Position numbers and translations under genes: made by a program. From Pseudorhodoferax aquiterrae (GTDB taxonomy: Bacteria > Pseudomonadota > Gammaproteobacteria > Burkholderiales > Burkholderiaceae_C): a stretch of 64,000 nt of DNA. The stretch is taken from the NCBI RefSeq assembly GCF_014652235.1, contig NZ_BMYK01000009.1, positions 1-64,000 of the forward strand, written 5' to 3'. The notes under the pieces are model-generated. The model saw nothing but the letters and a program-made list of their open reading frames with translations. It searched no databases and was not told the DNA's origin. Positions 48,910 to 57,870 of the stretch are shown here, one piece after another. The stretch's first letter is position 1. Every line of letters starts with the position of its first letter.

Positions 48910-50736
48910 ATGGAATTCATCGCCACCAACTTCGCCCCGATCATGTTCGCGGGGCTGATCTGTTTCCTGCTGCTGGGCTTTCCGGTCGCCTTCAGCCTGG
49001 GCGCCTGCGGCCTGACCTTCGGCATCATCGGCATCGAACTCGGGGTGTTCCCCTCTTCGGTGCTGGCCTGGCTGCCGCAGCGGCTGATCGGCATCATGGC
49101 CAACGACACGCTGCTGGCCGTGCCCTTCTTCACGCTGATGGGCCTGATCCTGGAACGCAGCGGCATGGCCGAGGACCTGCTCGACACGGTCGGCCAGGTG
49201 TTCGGCCCCATGCGCGGCGGCCTCGCGCTGGCCGTGGTGTTCGTGGGTGCGCTGCTGGCGGCCACCACGGGCGTGGTCGCAGCCTCCGTGATCTCCATGG
49301 GGCTGATCTCGCTGCCCATCATGCTGCGCTACGGTTACGACCGGAAGTTCACGAGCGGCGTGATCGCGGCCTCGGGCACGCTGGCGCAGATCCTCCCGCC
49401 CTCGCTGGTGCTGATCATCATGGCCGACCAGCTCGGCCGCAGCGTGGGCGACATGTACAAGGGCGCCTTCGTGCCGGCCTTCCTGCTAATGGGCTGCTAC
49501 GTGGCCTACATCGCCTTCCTGGCCATCTTCAAACCCAAGAGCGTGCCGGCGCTGCCGCCCGAGGCCCGCATCTACCGCGAGGCCAACGGCAGCGGCGGCT
49601 ACCCCTCGCTGCTGGTGCTGACCATCATCTCCTTCCTGGTCTCGGCCTTCCTCGCGCGCCACATGGCCGCGGTGCACAGCTGGTGGCTGGAGAAGGAGAT
49701 CACCACGGTGGCGACCGACGAGAAGGTCGTGGTCGCTATGTGCGGCGGCGCCATGGTGGCGCTGCTGATCGCGCTCGTGAACAAGTTCGCCGGCCTGAAG
49801 CTGCTGTCGCGGCTGGCCGAGCGCGTGACCTTCGTGCTGATCCCGCCGCTGCTGCTGATCTTCCTGGTGCTGGGCACGATCTTCCTGGGCGTGGCCACGC
49901 CGACCGAAGGCGGCGCCATGGGCGCCATCGGCGCGCTGGTCATGGCCTGGGCGCGCGGCCGGCTGAGCCTGGCCCTGCTCAAGCAGGCGCTGGCCACGAC
50001 GACCAAGCTCGGCAGCTTCGTGATGTTCATCCTGATCGGCGCGACCGTGTTCGGCCTGGTGTTCCAGGCCGCCGACGGCCCGATCTGGGTCGAGCACCTG
50101 CTGTCCAGCCTGCCGGGCGGCCAGGTCGGCTTCCTGGTCTTCGTGAACCTGCTGGTGTTCGTGCTGGCCTTCTTCCTGGACTACTTCGAGCTGTCCTTCA
50201 TCGTGGTGCCGTTGCTGGCACCGGTGGCCGACAAGCTGGGCATCGACCTGATCTGGTTCGGCGTGCTGCTGGCCATGAACATGCAGACCTCGTTCATGCA
50301 CCCGCCCTTCGGCTTCGCGCTGTTCTTCCTGCGCTCGGTGGCACCGGACAAGCCCTACGTGGACCGCGTGACCAAGAAGGTCATGGACCCGGTCACGACC
50401 ATGCAGATCTACAAGGGCGCGATCCCGTTCCTGCTGATCCAGCTGTTCATGGTCGGCGTGATGATCGCCTTCCCCAACCTCGTGACGGGCAGCCTGGACA
50501 AGGCCCAGGCCTACGACCTCAAGGCCGTCGGCGAGCAGATGCGCCAGGGCCTGCAGCCCGAAGCCGGTGAAGGCTACGGCTCCGATGGCGGCTACGGTGC
50601 CGACGAGAAGCCGGCCGAGCCCGAGAGCGGCGCCTCGGCACCCGAGGTACCGGCGCCCGAGGCGCCGGCCGCGGCCCCGGCCGAGGACGATCCGATGAAG
50701 GCCATGCAGGACGCGCTCAAGCAGCCAAAGCCCTGA
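48910..50736 (+). CDS. TRAP transporter large permease (DctM, long form)
   Basis: A 608-residue integral membrane protein of the DctM family. The N-terminal transport core (FPVAFSLGACGLTFGIIGIELG, then GRSGMAEDLLDTVG-type motifs) and the C-terminal core (LGVATPTEGGAMGAIGALV, FILIGATVFGLVF) are separated by an extra loop with additional membrane segments (about residues 205-310). The usual DctM is about 430 residues; the long form is known among TRAP systems for 2-oxo or keto acids. The last 50 residues form an acidic Pro/Ala/Glu-rich tail of unknown use. A strong terminator follows 13 bases after the stop. Confidence 0.9.
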   Translation: MEFIATNFAPIMFAGLICFLLLGFPVAFSLGACGLTFGIIGIELGVFPSSVLAWLPQRLIGIMANDTLLAVPFFTLMGLILERSGMAEDLLDTVGQVFGPMRGGLALAVVFVGALLAATTGVVAASVISMGLISLPIMLRYGYDRKFTSGVIAASGTLAQILPPSLVLIIMADQLGRSVGDMYKGAFVPAFLLMGCYVAYIAFLAIFKPKSVPALPPEARIYREANGSGGYPSLLVLTIISFLVSAFLARHMAAVHSWWLEKEITTVATDEKVVVAMCGGAMVALLIALVNKFAGLKLLSRLAERVTFVLIPPLLLIFLVLGTIFLGVATPTEGGAMGAIGALVMAWARGRLSLALLKQALATTTKLGSFVMFILIGATVFGLVFQAADGPIWVEHLLSSLPGGQVGFLVFVNLLVFVLAFFLDYFELSFIVVPLLAPVADKLGIDLIWFGVLLAMNMQTSFMHPPFGFALFFLRSVAPDKPYVDRVTKKVMDPVTTMQIYKGAIPFLLIQLFMVGVMIAFPNLVTGSLDKAQAYDLKAVGEQMRQGLQPEAGEGYGSDGGYGADEKPAEPESGASAPEVPAPEAPAAAPAEDDPMKAMQDALKQPKP

Positions 50737-50749
50737 CCGGGCGCACATG

Positions 50750-50785
50750 AAAAAAGCCCCGCGGCCTGCGCCGCGGGGCTTTTTT
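50750..50785. terminator. Bidirectional Rho-independent terminator
   Basis: AAAAAA, a perfect nine-pair stem (GCCCCGCGG with CCGCGGGGC, six-base loop) and TTTTTT. It is symmetric, so it ends both the dctM transcript from the left and the convergent binding-protein transcript from the right. Confidence 0.92.
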
Positions 50786-50802
50786 CATTCGGGGCCGAAG
50801 AC

Positions 50803-51885
50803 TCAGATCTTCACGCCGTTCATGTACTGGTTGAACGGGAACTCCGAGAAGCGGTTCCACAGGATCTGGTCGCGCTGGAAGGCGCGCATGTCCTGGTGGA
50901 TCTTCTTGAACTCGGGCGACTTGGCTTCGTGTTCGGCGAACACTTCCATGCAGGACTTGAAGCCGGCATCGATCACGGCCTTGGGGAAGGCCATGAGTTT
51001 GGTGCCTTCGGCCACGAGCTTCTTGATCGCCACCGGGTTGACCGCGTCGTACTTGGCCGTCATGTCGGTGGCCGCCACCTTGCAGGCCGCATCCAGGATG
51101 GCCTTGTTCTCGTCGGACAGCGCGTTGTACTTCTTCACGTTGATGAAGAACTCCAGGTCGGCGCCGCCTTCCCACCAGCCGGGGTAGTAGTAGAACGGGG
51201 CGACCTTGTTGAAGCCCAGCTTGGCATCGTCGTAGGGGCCGACGAACTCTGCGGCGTCCAGCGTGCCCTTCTCCAGCGCCTGGTAGACGTCGCCGGCCGG
51301 CATGTTCTGCGAGACCACGCCCAGCTTGGCCATGCCTTCGCCGAACACGCCGCCGCCCAGGCGCATCTTCAGGCCCTTGAGGTCGGCGACGGTCTTGATT
51401 TCCTTGCGGTACCAGCCGCCCATCTGCGTGCCGGTGTTGCCGGCGCTGGCGGTCTTGAAGTTGTACTGCGCGAAGAAGGCGTCCAGCAGCTTGCGGCCGT
51501 TGCCATGGTCCTTCCACGAGGTGTTCTGGCGCGCGGTCAGGCCGAAGGGCACGGCGCAGCTGAACGCGAAGACAGGGTCCTTGCCGGTGAAGTAGTAGGC
51601 CGCCGTCTGCGCCATCTCGATGTTGTCGCCCTGCAGTGCATCGACCACGCCGAAGGCGGGCATCAGTTCGCCGGCGGGGTGCACGGAGATTTCGAACTTG
51701 CCGCCCGACAGGGCCTTGACCGTCTTGGACAGCATTTCGGCGCTGCCGAAGATGGTGTCCAGCGAGCGCGGGAAGCTCGAAGCCAGGCGCCAGCGCACTG
51801 CCGCCTGGGCGTGCACGGCGGGCGCGATACCCGTGGCCAGCACGCCGGCGATGCCTGCATTCTTGATGACGGAACGACGATCCAT
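50803..51885 (-). CDS. TRAP transporter substrate-binding protein (second copy)
   Basis: A 360-residue binding protein. The N-terminus MDRRSVIKNAGIAG has a twin-arginine, so export by the Tat system is possible. The segments SGGKFEISVHPAGELMPAFGVVDALQ and GTLDAAEFVGPYDD and the aromatic-rich FYYYPGWWEGG match the TakP-type TRAP binding proteins, which carry 2-oxo acids as cation complexes. It is convergent with the long-form dctM and shares its terminator, which makes it the likely partner of the DctQM pair; such split layouts are common. The ligand is not certain. Confidence 0.9.
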   Translation of the reverse strand: MDRRSVIKNAGIAGVLATGIAPAVHAQAAVRWRLASSFPRSLDTIFGSAEMLSKTVKALSGGKFEISVHPAGELMPAFGVVDALQGDNIEMAQTAAYYFTGKDPVFAFSCAVPFGLTARQNTSWKDHGNGRKLLDAFFAQYNFKTASAGNTGTQMGGWYRKEIKTVADLKGLKMRLGGGVFGEGMAKLGVVSQNMPAGDVYQALEKGTLDAAEFVGPYDDAKLGFNKVAPFYYYPGWWEGGADLEFFINVKKYNALSDENKAILDAACKVAATDMTAKYDAVNPVAIKKLVAEGTKLMAFPKAVIDAGFKSCMEVFAEHEAKSPEFKKIHQDMRAFQRDQILWNRFSEFPFNQYMNGVKI

Positions 51886-51909
51886 TGAAAAGCTCTCCGA
51901 AGATTCGAC

Positions 51910-51944
51910 AAAAGAAAAACCCGCTCCTCTTTTGGAGGAACGGG
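51910..51944 (-). terminator. Rho-independent terminator after dxs
   Basis: On the minus strand a stem (CCCGTTCCTC with GAGGAGCGGG, one mismatch) with loop CAAAA is followed by TTTTTCTTTT. It lies 75 bases after the dxs stop and before the second TRAP binding-protein gene, closing the xseB-ispA-dxs transcript. Confidence 0.8.
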
Positions 51945-52018
51945 GACACAACGTCAGGCGCGGATTGTAGAAAGCGGTTACAGAGCGACCCTTGCGGGTT
52001 TTCCCCTGTATGTACAAC

Positions 52019-53944
52019 TCAGGCGACCAGCTTGAGCGCGGCCTGGGCCTGCTCCACCAGGCTCGGAAAGCGTGTGGAGATCGCGCGGGCAATGCCGGCA
52101 GCGTCCAGGCCCTGCAAGGCCAGCAGCTTGGCCGGATCGCCATGCTCGATGAAGCGGTCGGGCAGGCCCAGTTGCAGCAGCGGCTTGACCACACCGGCCC
52201 CCGCCAGTGCCTCGGCCACGGCGCTGCCGGCACCGCCCATGACCGCGCCCTCCTCCACCGTGACCAGCGCATCGTGCTCGGCCGCGACCTGCAGCAGCAG
52301 CGCGGTGTCCAGCGGCTTGACCCAGCGCATGTTGACCACCGTGGCATTGAGCCGCCCGGCCGCTTCCAGCGCGGGGTACAGCAAGGTGCCGAAGGCCAGG
52401 ATGGCGATGCGCCGGCCGGCCGCCGGTTGCTGTGCCTGGCGCCGCACCTCGCCCTTGCCGTAGGGCAGTGGCTGCAGGTCGGTGGCCACGGCGGCGCCGA
52501 CGCCGGCGCCGCGCGGGTAGCGCACGGCCACCGGGCCCGCCTGCGCGAAGGCGGCGCTGAGCAGGCCGCGGCATTCGTTCTCGTCGGCCGGGCAGGCGAT
52601 CGCCATGTTCGGGATGCAGCGCAGGAACGGGATGTCGTAGGCGCCCGCATGCGTGGCACCGTCGGCACCGACCAGGCCGGCGCGGTCCAGCGCGAAGACC
52701 ACGGGCAGGTTCTGCAGCGCCACATCGTGGATCAGCTGGTCGTAGGCGCGCTGCAGGAAGGTGGAGTAGATCGCCACCACGGGTTTCAGGCCCTGGGTGG
52801 CCAGGCCTGCGGCGAACGTGACGGCATGCTGTTCGGCGATGCCCACGTCGTAGTAGCGCTTGGGAAAGCGCTGCTCGAACTCCACCATGCCCGAGCCCTC
52901 GCGCATGGCCGGCGTGATGCCGACCAGGCGCGGATCGTGGGCGGCCATGTCGCACAGCCACTGACCGAACACCTGCGTGAAGGTGGGCTTGGCAGGCGTG
53001 CTGGGCTTGACCAGGCCCACGCGCGGGTCGAACTTGCCGGGCCCGTGGTAGGCCACGGGATCGGCCTCGGCCAGCTTGTAGCCCTGGCCCTTCTTGGTCA
53101 CCACGTGCAGGAACTGTGGGCCCTTGAGCTGGCGGATGTTCTCCAGCGTGGGGATCAGCGATTCCAGGTCGTGGCCGTCGATCGGGCCGATGTAGTTGAA
53201 GCCGAACTGCTCGAACATGGTGCCCGGCACGACCATGCCCTTGGCATGCTGCTCCAGCCGCCTGGCCAGCTCGAACAGCGGCGGCGCGGCCTTGAGCACC
53301 TGCTTGCCTACGTTCTTGGCGCGCGCGTAGAAGTTGCCCGACAGCAGCTGCGCGAGGTAGCGGTTCAGCGCGCCCACGGGCGGGCTGATGCTCATGTCGT
53401 TGTCGTTGAGGATCACGAGCAGATTGCAGTCGCACACGCCCGCGTTGTTGAGCGCCTCGAAGGCCATGCCGGCCGTCAGCGCGCCGTCGCCGATGATGGC
53501 CACGGCATGGCGGTCCTCGCCCTTCTGCTTGGCCGCCATGGCCATGCCCAGGGCGGCCGAAATCGAGGTCGACGAGTGCGCCGTGCCGAAGGTGTCGTAC
53601 GGGCTTTCCGAACGCATCGGGAAGCCCGACAGCCCTCCCAGCTGGCGCAGCGTGGGCATGCGGTCGCGCCGGCCCGTCAGGATCTTGTGCGGGTAGGTCT
53701 GGTGGCCCACGTCCCAGACCAGTTGGTCCTCGGGCGTGTTGAAGACGTAGTGCAAGGCCACGGTAAGTTCCACCGTGCCCAGGTTGGAGCTCAGGTGGCC
53801 GCCGGTCTTGGAGACGCTGTCCAGCACGTAGGCACGCAGCTGGTCCGCCAGGGGCTTGAGTTCGTGGCGCGGCAGCCGGCGCAGGTCGGCCGGGTCGTTG
53901 ATGCGCATGAGCAGCGGGTAGGCCGCTGCGTCCGGATTCGCCAT
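52019..53944 (-). CDS. dxs: 1-deoxy-D-xylulose-5-phosphate synthase
   Basis: A 641-residue thiamine-diphosphate enzyme and first step of the MEP isoprenoid pathway, joining pyruvate and glyceraldehyde 3-phosphate. The thiamine site [18 protein letters not shown] near residue 155, the conserved [12 protein letters not shown] start with its catalytic histidine and the transketolase-type C-terminal domain ([20 protein letters not shown]-type region) are present. It lies after ispA with a 22-base gap in a typical xseB-ispA-dxs operon. Length is as expected. Confidence 0.97.
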   Translation of the reverse strand: MANPDAAAYPLLMRINDPADLRRLPRHELKPLADQLRAYVLDSVSKTGGHLSSNLGTVELTVALHYVFNTPEDQLVWDVGHQTYPHKILTGRRDRMPTLRQLGGLSGFPMRSESPYDTFGTAHSSTSISAALGMAMAAKQKGEDRHAVAIIGDGALTAGMAFEALNNAGVCDCNLLVILNDNDMSISPPVGALNRYLAQLLSGNFYARAKNVGKQVLKAAPPLFELARRLEQHAKGMVVPGTMFEQFGFNYIGPIDGHDLESLIPTLENIRQLKGPQFLHVVTKKGQGYKLAEADPVAYHGPGKFDPRVGLVKPSTPAKPTFTQVFGQWLCDMAAHDPRLVGITPAMREGSGMVEFEQRFPKRYYDVGIAEQHAVTFAAGLATQGLKPVVAIYSTFLQRAYDQLIHDVALQNLPVVFALDRAGLVGADGATHAGAYDIPFLRCIPNMAIACPADENECRGLLSAAFAQAGPVAVRYPRGAGVGAAVATDLQPLPYGKGEVRRQAQQPAAGRRIAILAFGTLLYPALEAAGRLNATVVNMRWVKPLDTALLLQVAAEHDALVTVEEGAVMGGAGSAVAEALAGAGVVKPLLQLGLPDRFIEHGDPAKLLALQGLDAAGIARAISTRFPSLVEQAQAALKLVA

Positions 53945-53966
53945 GGGGTTGTTCTCTCCGTAACGC

Positions 53967-54929
53967 TCAGGTCGAGCGGTTCACGACCATGTCGGCCAGG
54001 GCGCGCAGCGCGCGCGTGTCGGCCAGGCCGGCGCCGTCCAGCGCCGCCAGGGCCTGGCCCAGGAGCTCCTGGGCATAGGCCTGCGAGCGTGCCAGACCCA
54101 GCACCGAAACGTAGGTGGGCTTGTCCTGCGCGGCGTCCTTGCCGGCGGTCTTGCCCAAGGTGGCGGAATCGGCCGTCACGTCCAGGATGTCGTCCACGAC
54201 CTGGAAGGCCAGGCCGAGCGCCGCGCCGTAGGCCGCCAGGCCCTGCAGCGCCTGGGCGCTGCAGCTGCTCTGCGGGTCGCAGCAGGCCGCGCCCATCATC
54301 ACGCTGCCCTGCAGCAGCGCGCCGGTCTTCAGGCGGTGCATGTCGCGCAGCTGGTCTTCCGACAGGCTGCGGCCGATGCTGGCCAGGTCGATGGCCTGGC
54401 CGCCGGCCATGCCTTCGCAACCCGCGGCGCGCGCCAGCAGGCGGCACAGCCTGGCCTGCACGCTGGCCGGGGCGCTGGCCTGCTCTGCCGTCAACAATTC
54501 GAAGGCCAGGGCCTGCAGCGCGTCGCCGGCCAGCAGGGCCTGGGCTTCGCCGAAGCGCACGTGCACGGTGGGCTTGCCACGGCGCAGCACGTCGTTGTCC
54601 ATGCAGGGCATGTCGTCGTGCACGAGCGAGTAGGCATGGATCAGTTCGACCGCGCAGGCCGCGCGCAGCGCGGCATCGTCGAGCGCGCGGGCCACGTCTG
54701 CGGGCTCGGCGCCGGCCACGGCCGCGCGGGCCGCCAGCACGAGCAAGGGCCGCAACCGCTTGCCGCCGTCCAGCACCGCATAGCGCATGGCCTCGCGCAG
54801 CGCGGCGGGCGCTTCGTGGCCATCGTCCTCGGCCGTCTCGGGCGCGACCCAGGCCGACAGCGCGCTTTCCACGCGGTCCAGCGTGGCCGTGCTCCAGCCC
54901 GCCAGGTCGAAGGAGCGGGCGCCGCTCAT
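53967..54929 (-). CDS. ispA: Farnesyl diphosphate synthase (polyprenyl synthetase)
   Basis: A 320-residue prenyl transferase that makes farnesyl diphosphate from isopentenyl and dimethylallyl diphosphate. The first aspartate-rich motif is DDMPCMD at residues 105-111 and the second is DDILD near residue 245, with GKRLRP at the start. Its ATG overlaps the xseB stop (ATGA), so the two are translationally coupled. It supplies precursors for quinones and cell-wall carriers. Confidence 0.96.
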   Translation of the reverse strand: MSGARSFDLAGWSTATLDRVESALSAWVAPETAEDDGHEAPAALREAMRYAVLDGGKRLRPLLVLAARAAVAGAEPADVARALDDAALRAACAVELIHAYSLVHDDMPCMDNDVLRRGKPTVHVRFGEAQALLAGDALQALAFELLTAEQASAPASVQARLCRLLARAAGCEGMAGGQAIDLASIGRSLSEDQLRDMHRLKTGALLQGSVMMGAACCDPQSSCSAQALQGLAAYGAALGLAFQVVDDILDVTADSATLGKTAGKDAAQDKPTYVSVLGLARSQAYAQELLGQALAALDGAGLADTRALRALADMVVNRST

Positions 54930-55165
54930 TCGGCGCTCCAGGGCTTGACCTGGCCCTGCTGGTCGAGCACGCGGATCTGCTCTTCCACGGCATCGAGCCG
55001 GCCGCGGCAGAACTGCAGCAGCTCTGCGCCGCGGCGGTAACCGGTCAAAAGGCCATCGAGCGGCATCTGACCCGATTCCATCTGGCCCACCAGCGCTTCC
55101 AGCTCCTGCAGCGCGGCCTCGTAGCTGACCGGGGCAGATGGGGGCGAGGCGGTGGCCTTGGGCAT
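54926..55165 (-). CDS. xseB: Exodeoxyribonuclease VII small subunit
   Basis: A 79-residue protein with the XseB pattern ([19 protein letters not shown], followed by a helical hairpin and QIRVLD). It binds XseA, the large subunit encoded elsewhere, to give the single-strand exonuclease. It is the first gene of the xseB-ispA-dxs operon; its ATG follows GTGCAAGG-like spacing and a TAAAAT at 55201-55206 is a candidate -10. Confidence 0.93.
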   Translation of the reverse strand: MPKATASPPSAPVSYEAALQELEALVGQMESGQMPLDGLLTGYRRGAELLQFCRGRLDAVEEQIRVLDQQGQVKPWSAE

Positions 55166-55425
55166 GGGCGAAGTGCAAGGAGTTGGAGGCGAAGGGCGGG
55201 ATTTTAGGCCTTGTGCCGCGGGGCATTCCTTACGGGGTGCATTGACATCGGTCGCGGCTACAATCGCCCCTCCCTTTTTCCCAGCAAGCGGCAACGCTTC
55301 GAAAGGAGCCTCGGCGGCTCAGCCGATCCACCCCTCCCGCGCAGATCTCCACTGGTGCCTTGGTGCCGACGGAACAGGCGCCTACCCTGCCCCTTCATAG
55401 GGGGAGTCTCTAGGTCAGGACATGC
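55166..55425. other. Divergent intergenic region of xseB and the Rieske gene
   Basis: This 260-base gap holds a TAAAAT minus-strand -10 candidate for xseB (55201-55206), a TTGACA at about 55243-55248 and a TACAAT at about 55260-55265 on the plus strand that are too close to pair, and a small hairpin CCCCT-TCAT-AGGGG (55390-55403) in the Rieske leader just before the ribosome-binding site. I see no reading frame or RNA gene that I can support. Confidence 0.5.
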
Positions 55426-56601
55426 ATGTCTGATTTAAGTCTTCAACTTCAGCAGGCCCAAAGCCAACTTCCCGTTTCCAGCTACTTCGACGAGGCGCTG
55501 TTCCAGCGCGAGTTGGAGACCATCTTCCAGCGCGGGCCCCGCTACGTGGGGCATGAACTCCTGGTGCCGAACGTCGGCGACTACCACGTGCTGCCGCAGG
55601 AGCGCGAAGGCCGCGCGCTGGTGCGCACCCCGCAGGGCGTGGACCTGGTGTCCAACGTCTGCCGCCACCGCCAGGCCGTGATCCTCAAGGGCCGCGGCAA
55701 CCTGGCCAGCACGCAAAGCGGCAGCGCCGGCGGCAACATCGTCTGCCCGCTGCACCGCTGGACCTACAGCGGCGGCCGCGGCGCCAAGGCCGGCACGCTG
55801 CTGGGCGCGCCGCATTTCGCCGAAGACCCCTGCCTGAACCTGGCGAACTACCCGCTGCAGAGCTGGAACGGCCTGCTGTTCGAGGGTGCCGAACCCGGCC
55901 GCGTGGAGCGCGAACTGGCCCGCCTGGGCCCGCGCGCGGACCTCAGCTTCGACGGCTACGTGTTCGACCGCGTCGAGCTGCACGAATGCGACTACAACTG
56001 GAAGACCTTCATCGAGGTCTACCTGGAGGACTACCACGTCGGCCCGTTCCACCCCGGCCTCGGAAACTTCGTCACCTGCGACGACCTGCGCTGGGAGTTC
56101 GGCGAGCACCATTCGGTGCAGACCGTGGGCGTGGCCGGCCGCCTGGGCAAGGCCGGCAGTCCGGCCTACCAGCGCTGGCAGAAGGCCTTGATGGACTACC
56201 GCGAGGGCCAGGCGCCGCGCTATGGCGCGATCTGGCTGACCTACTACCCCACCGTGATGGTGGAGTGGTATCCGCACGTGCTGACGGTGTCCACGCTGTA
56301 CCCGGTCTCGCCGCAGAAGACGCTCAACACCGTGGAGTTCTACTACCCCGAGGAGATCGCGGCCTTCGAGCGCGAGTTCGTCGAGGCCCAGCAGGCCGCC
56401 TACATGGAAACCTGCGTGGAGGACGACGAGATCGCGCTGCGCATGGACGCGGGCCGCAAGGCGCTGCTCGAGCGCGGCGACGACGAAGCCGGCCCCTACC
56501 AGAGCCCGATGGAAGACGGCATGCAGCACTTCCACGAGTGGTACCGGCGCCAGCTGCTGGACGTGCCGCTGGCGCGCCCGTTCCAGACACGGGAGCGCTG
56601 A
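55426..56601 (+). CDS. Rieske non-haem iron oxygenase, alpha subunit
   Basis: A 391-residue ring-hydroxylating-type oxygenase. The Rieske cluster is bound by C79-x-H81 and C107-xx-H110 (CRHR and CPLHRW). The catalytic iron ligands lie in EVYLEDYHVGPFHPG (the two histidines) with a later aspartate. No beta subunit or reductase gene is adjacent, so it may be a homomeric alpha-only oxygenase that borrows an external electron supply. The location between xseB and a terminator, with no catabolic neighbours, leaves the substrate unknown. I chose the second of two close ATGs (in frame at 55426). Confidence 0.88.
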   Translation: MSDLSLQLQQAQSQLPVSSYFDEALFQRELETIFQRGPRYVGHELLVPNVGDYHVLPQEREGRALVRTPQGVDLVSNVCRHRQAVILKGRGNLASTQSGSAGGNIVCPLHRWTYSGGRGAKAGTLLGAPHFAEDPCLNLANYPLQSWNGLLFEGAEPGRVERELARLGPRADLSFDGYVFDRVELHECDYNWKTFIEVYLEDYHVGPFHPGLGNFVTCDDLRWEFGEHHSVQTVGVAGRLGKAGSPAYQRWQKALMDYREGQAPRYGAIWLTYYPTVMVEWYPHVLTVSTLYPVSPQKTLNTVEFYYPEEIAAFEREFVEAQQAAYMETCVEDDEIALRMDAGRKALLERGDDEAGPYQSPMEDGMQHFHEWYRRQLLDVPLARPFQTRER

Positions 56602-56618
56602 GGCTGCGCGCTTGTGCC

Positions 56619-56645
56619 AAGGGGCCTCGTGCCCCTTTTTCTTTT
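56619..56645 (+). terminator. Rho-independent terminator after the Rieske gene
   Basis: AAGGGGC pairs with GCCCCTT around the loop CTCGT, followed by TTTCTTTT. It lies 18 bases after the Rieske stop, so the DMT gene 28 bases further on should have its own promoter. Confidence 0.85.
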
Positions 56646-56673
56646 CACCCCACAACAACAAGCAAGAGCGGTC

Positions 56674-57597
56674 ATGCAAGGTTTCTGGATGGTGGCGTCG
56701 GCGTTCCTGTTCGCCACCATGGGCGTGTGCGTCAAGTTCGCATCGGCCTCGTTCAACAGCGCCGAACTGGTGTTCTGGCGCGGCCTCGTCGGCGTGGTCT
56801 TTCTCGGCGTTCTGGCCCGGCGCCAGGGCGTGCCACTGGCCACGCGCTATCCGGGCATGCATGTCTGGCGCAGCGTGATCGGTACCTTCTCGCTGGGCTG
56901 CTGGTTCTACGCCATCGCCCACATTCCGCTGTCCGCGGCCATGACGCTGAACTACATGAGCAGCATCTGGATCGCGACCTTCCTGGTCGGTGGCGCGCTA
57001 CTGGCGTGGGTGCCGATCCCCGGGCGTGATGGGCGCGTGCCGCTGCCACCGCTGCAGGGCGTGCTGGCGCTCACGGTGCTGGTCGGCTTCGCGGGCGTGG
57101 TCATGATCCTGAAGCCCGACGTGAACCCCGGCCAGGGCTTCGCCAGCATGGTGGGCCTGATCTCCGGCCTCACGGCCGCCTTCGCCTATCTGCAGGTCAT
57201 CGCGCTGTCGCGCATCGGTGAGCCGGAAACACGCACGGTGTTCTACTTCGCGCTGGGCGCGGCCGTCATGGGCGGGCTCTGGATGCTGTTCGCCGGTGTC
57301 TCGCCCTGGAACTGGCTGCATGCGCTGTGGCTGCTGCCGATCGGCGTGCTGGCCGCGCTGGGCCAGCTGTGCATGACGCGGGCCTATGCCCAGGCGAAGA
57401 CGGAGGCCGGCACGCTGGTGGTGGCCAACCTGCAGTACTCGGGCATCGTGTTCGCATCCATCTTCAGCGTGCTGTTGTTCGACGATGTGATCGACGCCAC
57501 GGGCGTCGCGGGCATGGGCCTGGTCATCGCCAGCGGCGTCGTGGCCACGGTGCTGCGCGAGCGCGCCGTGCCCAAGGCGCCTGCCGAAGAGCACTGA
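56674..57597 (+). CDS. DMT-family transporter (EamA)
   Basis: A 307-residue membrane protein with ten hydrophobic spans made of two five-span EamA repeats (the second begins near GQGFASMVGLISGLTAAFAY). These proteins mostly export metabolites such as amino acids or nucleosides; the substrate is not predictable. I chose the ATG at 56674 (MQGFWMVASAFLF); upstream in-frame starts lie within the preceding terminator. Its stop codon's last base is also the first base of the inverted-repeat element that follows. Confidence 0.88.
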   Translation: MQGFWMVASAFLFATMGVCVKFASASFNSAELVFWRGLVGVVFLGVLARRQGVPLATRYPGMHVWRSVIGTFSLGCWFYAIAHIPLSAAMTLNYMSSIWIATFLVGGALLAWVPIPGRDGRVPLPPLQGVLALTVLVGFAGVVMILKPDVNPGQGFASMVGLISGLTAAFAYLQVIALSRIGEPETRTVFYFALGAAVMGGLWMLFAGVSPWNWLHALWLLPIGVLAALGQLCMTRAYAQAKTEAGTLVVANLQYSGIVFASIFSVLLFDDVIDATGVAGMGLVIASGVVATVLRERAVPKAPAEEH

Positions 57598-57820
57598 GAA
57601 CGTGTGAACGAACCGCTCACACCCACGCGAGGCCCCCCAATGAGCACCTGTTTCCATCATGACCGTCGCGCCAGGGGCCTCGCCCTTCGGGCCGGGGCGC
57701 GCCAGGCCGCATGCGAGCGTTGCGGTCCTTGCCCGGGCACGAGCCCGGGCCGCGGCCCGCGCCTACGCCTGCGGCCCGCCGCACCCCGTCGTGGGCGCGA
57801 TCGGTCCCTTCACACGTTCT
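57597..57820. repeat. 224-bp element bounded by inverted repeats (possible MITE)
   Basis: AGAACGTGTGAA at 57597-57608 recurs as its exact complement at 57809-57820, and the match continues imperfectly to 26 of 31 bases inward. The interior contains strong GC hairpins (for example CCCGGGC-ACGA-GCCCGGG) and no convincing gene. CTGAG is present at both ends, partly overlapping the repeats, and could be a target duplication. This fits a non-autonomous transposable element or a structured intergenic repeat; a folded RNA is an alternative. Confidence 0.5.
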
Positions 57821-57870
57821 GAGGCGCCGGGCGCGCCACAATGGCGCGTCCAACACGACGCCGAGTGCCC

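Noticed and set aside
55243-55265. TTGACA and TACAAT as a sigma-70 promoter for the Rieske gene.
   Set aside because: The two hexamers are only about 11 bases apart, too close for a sigma-70 promoter.
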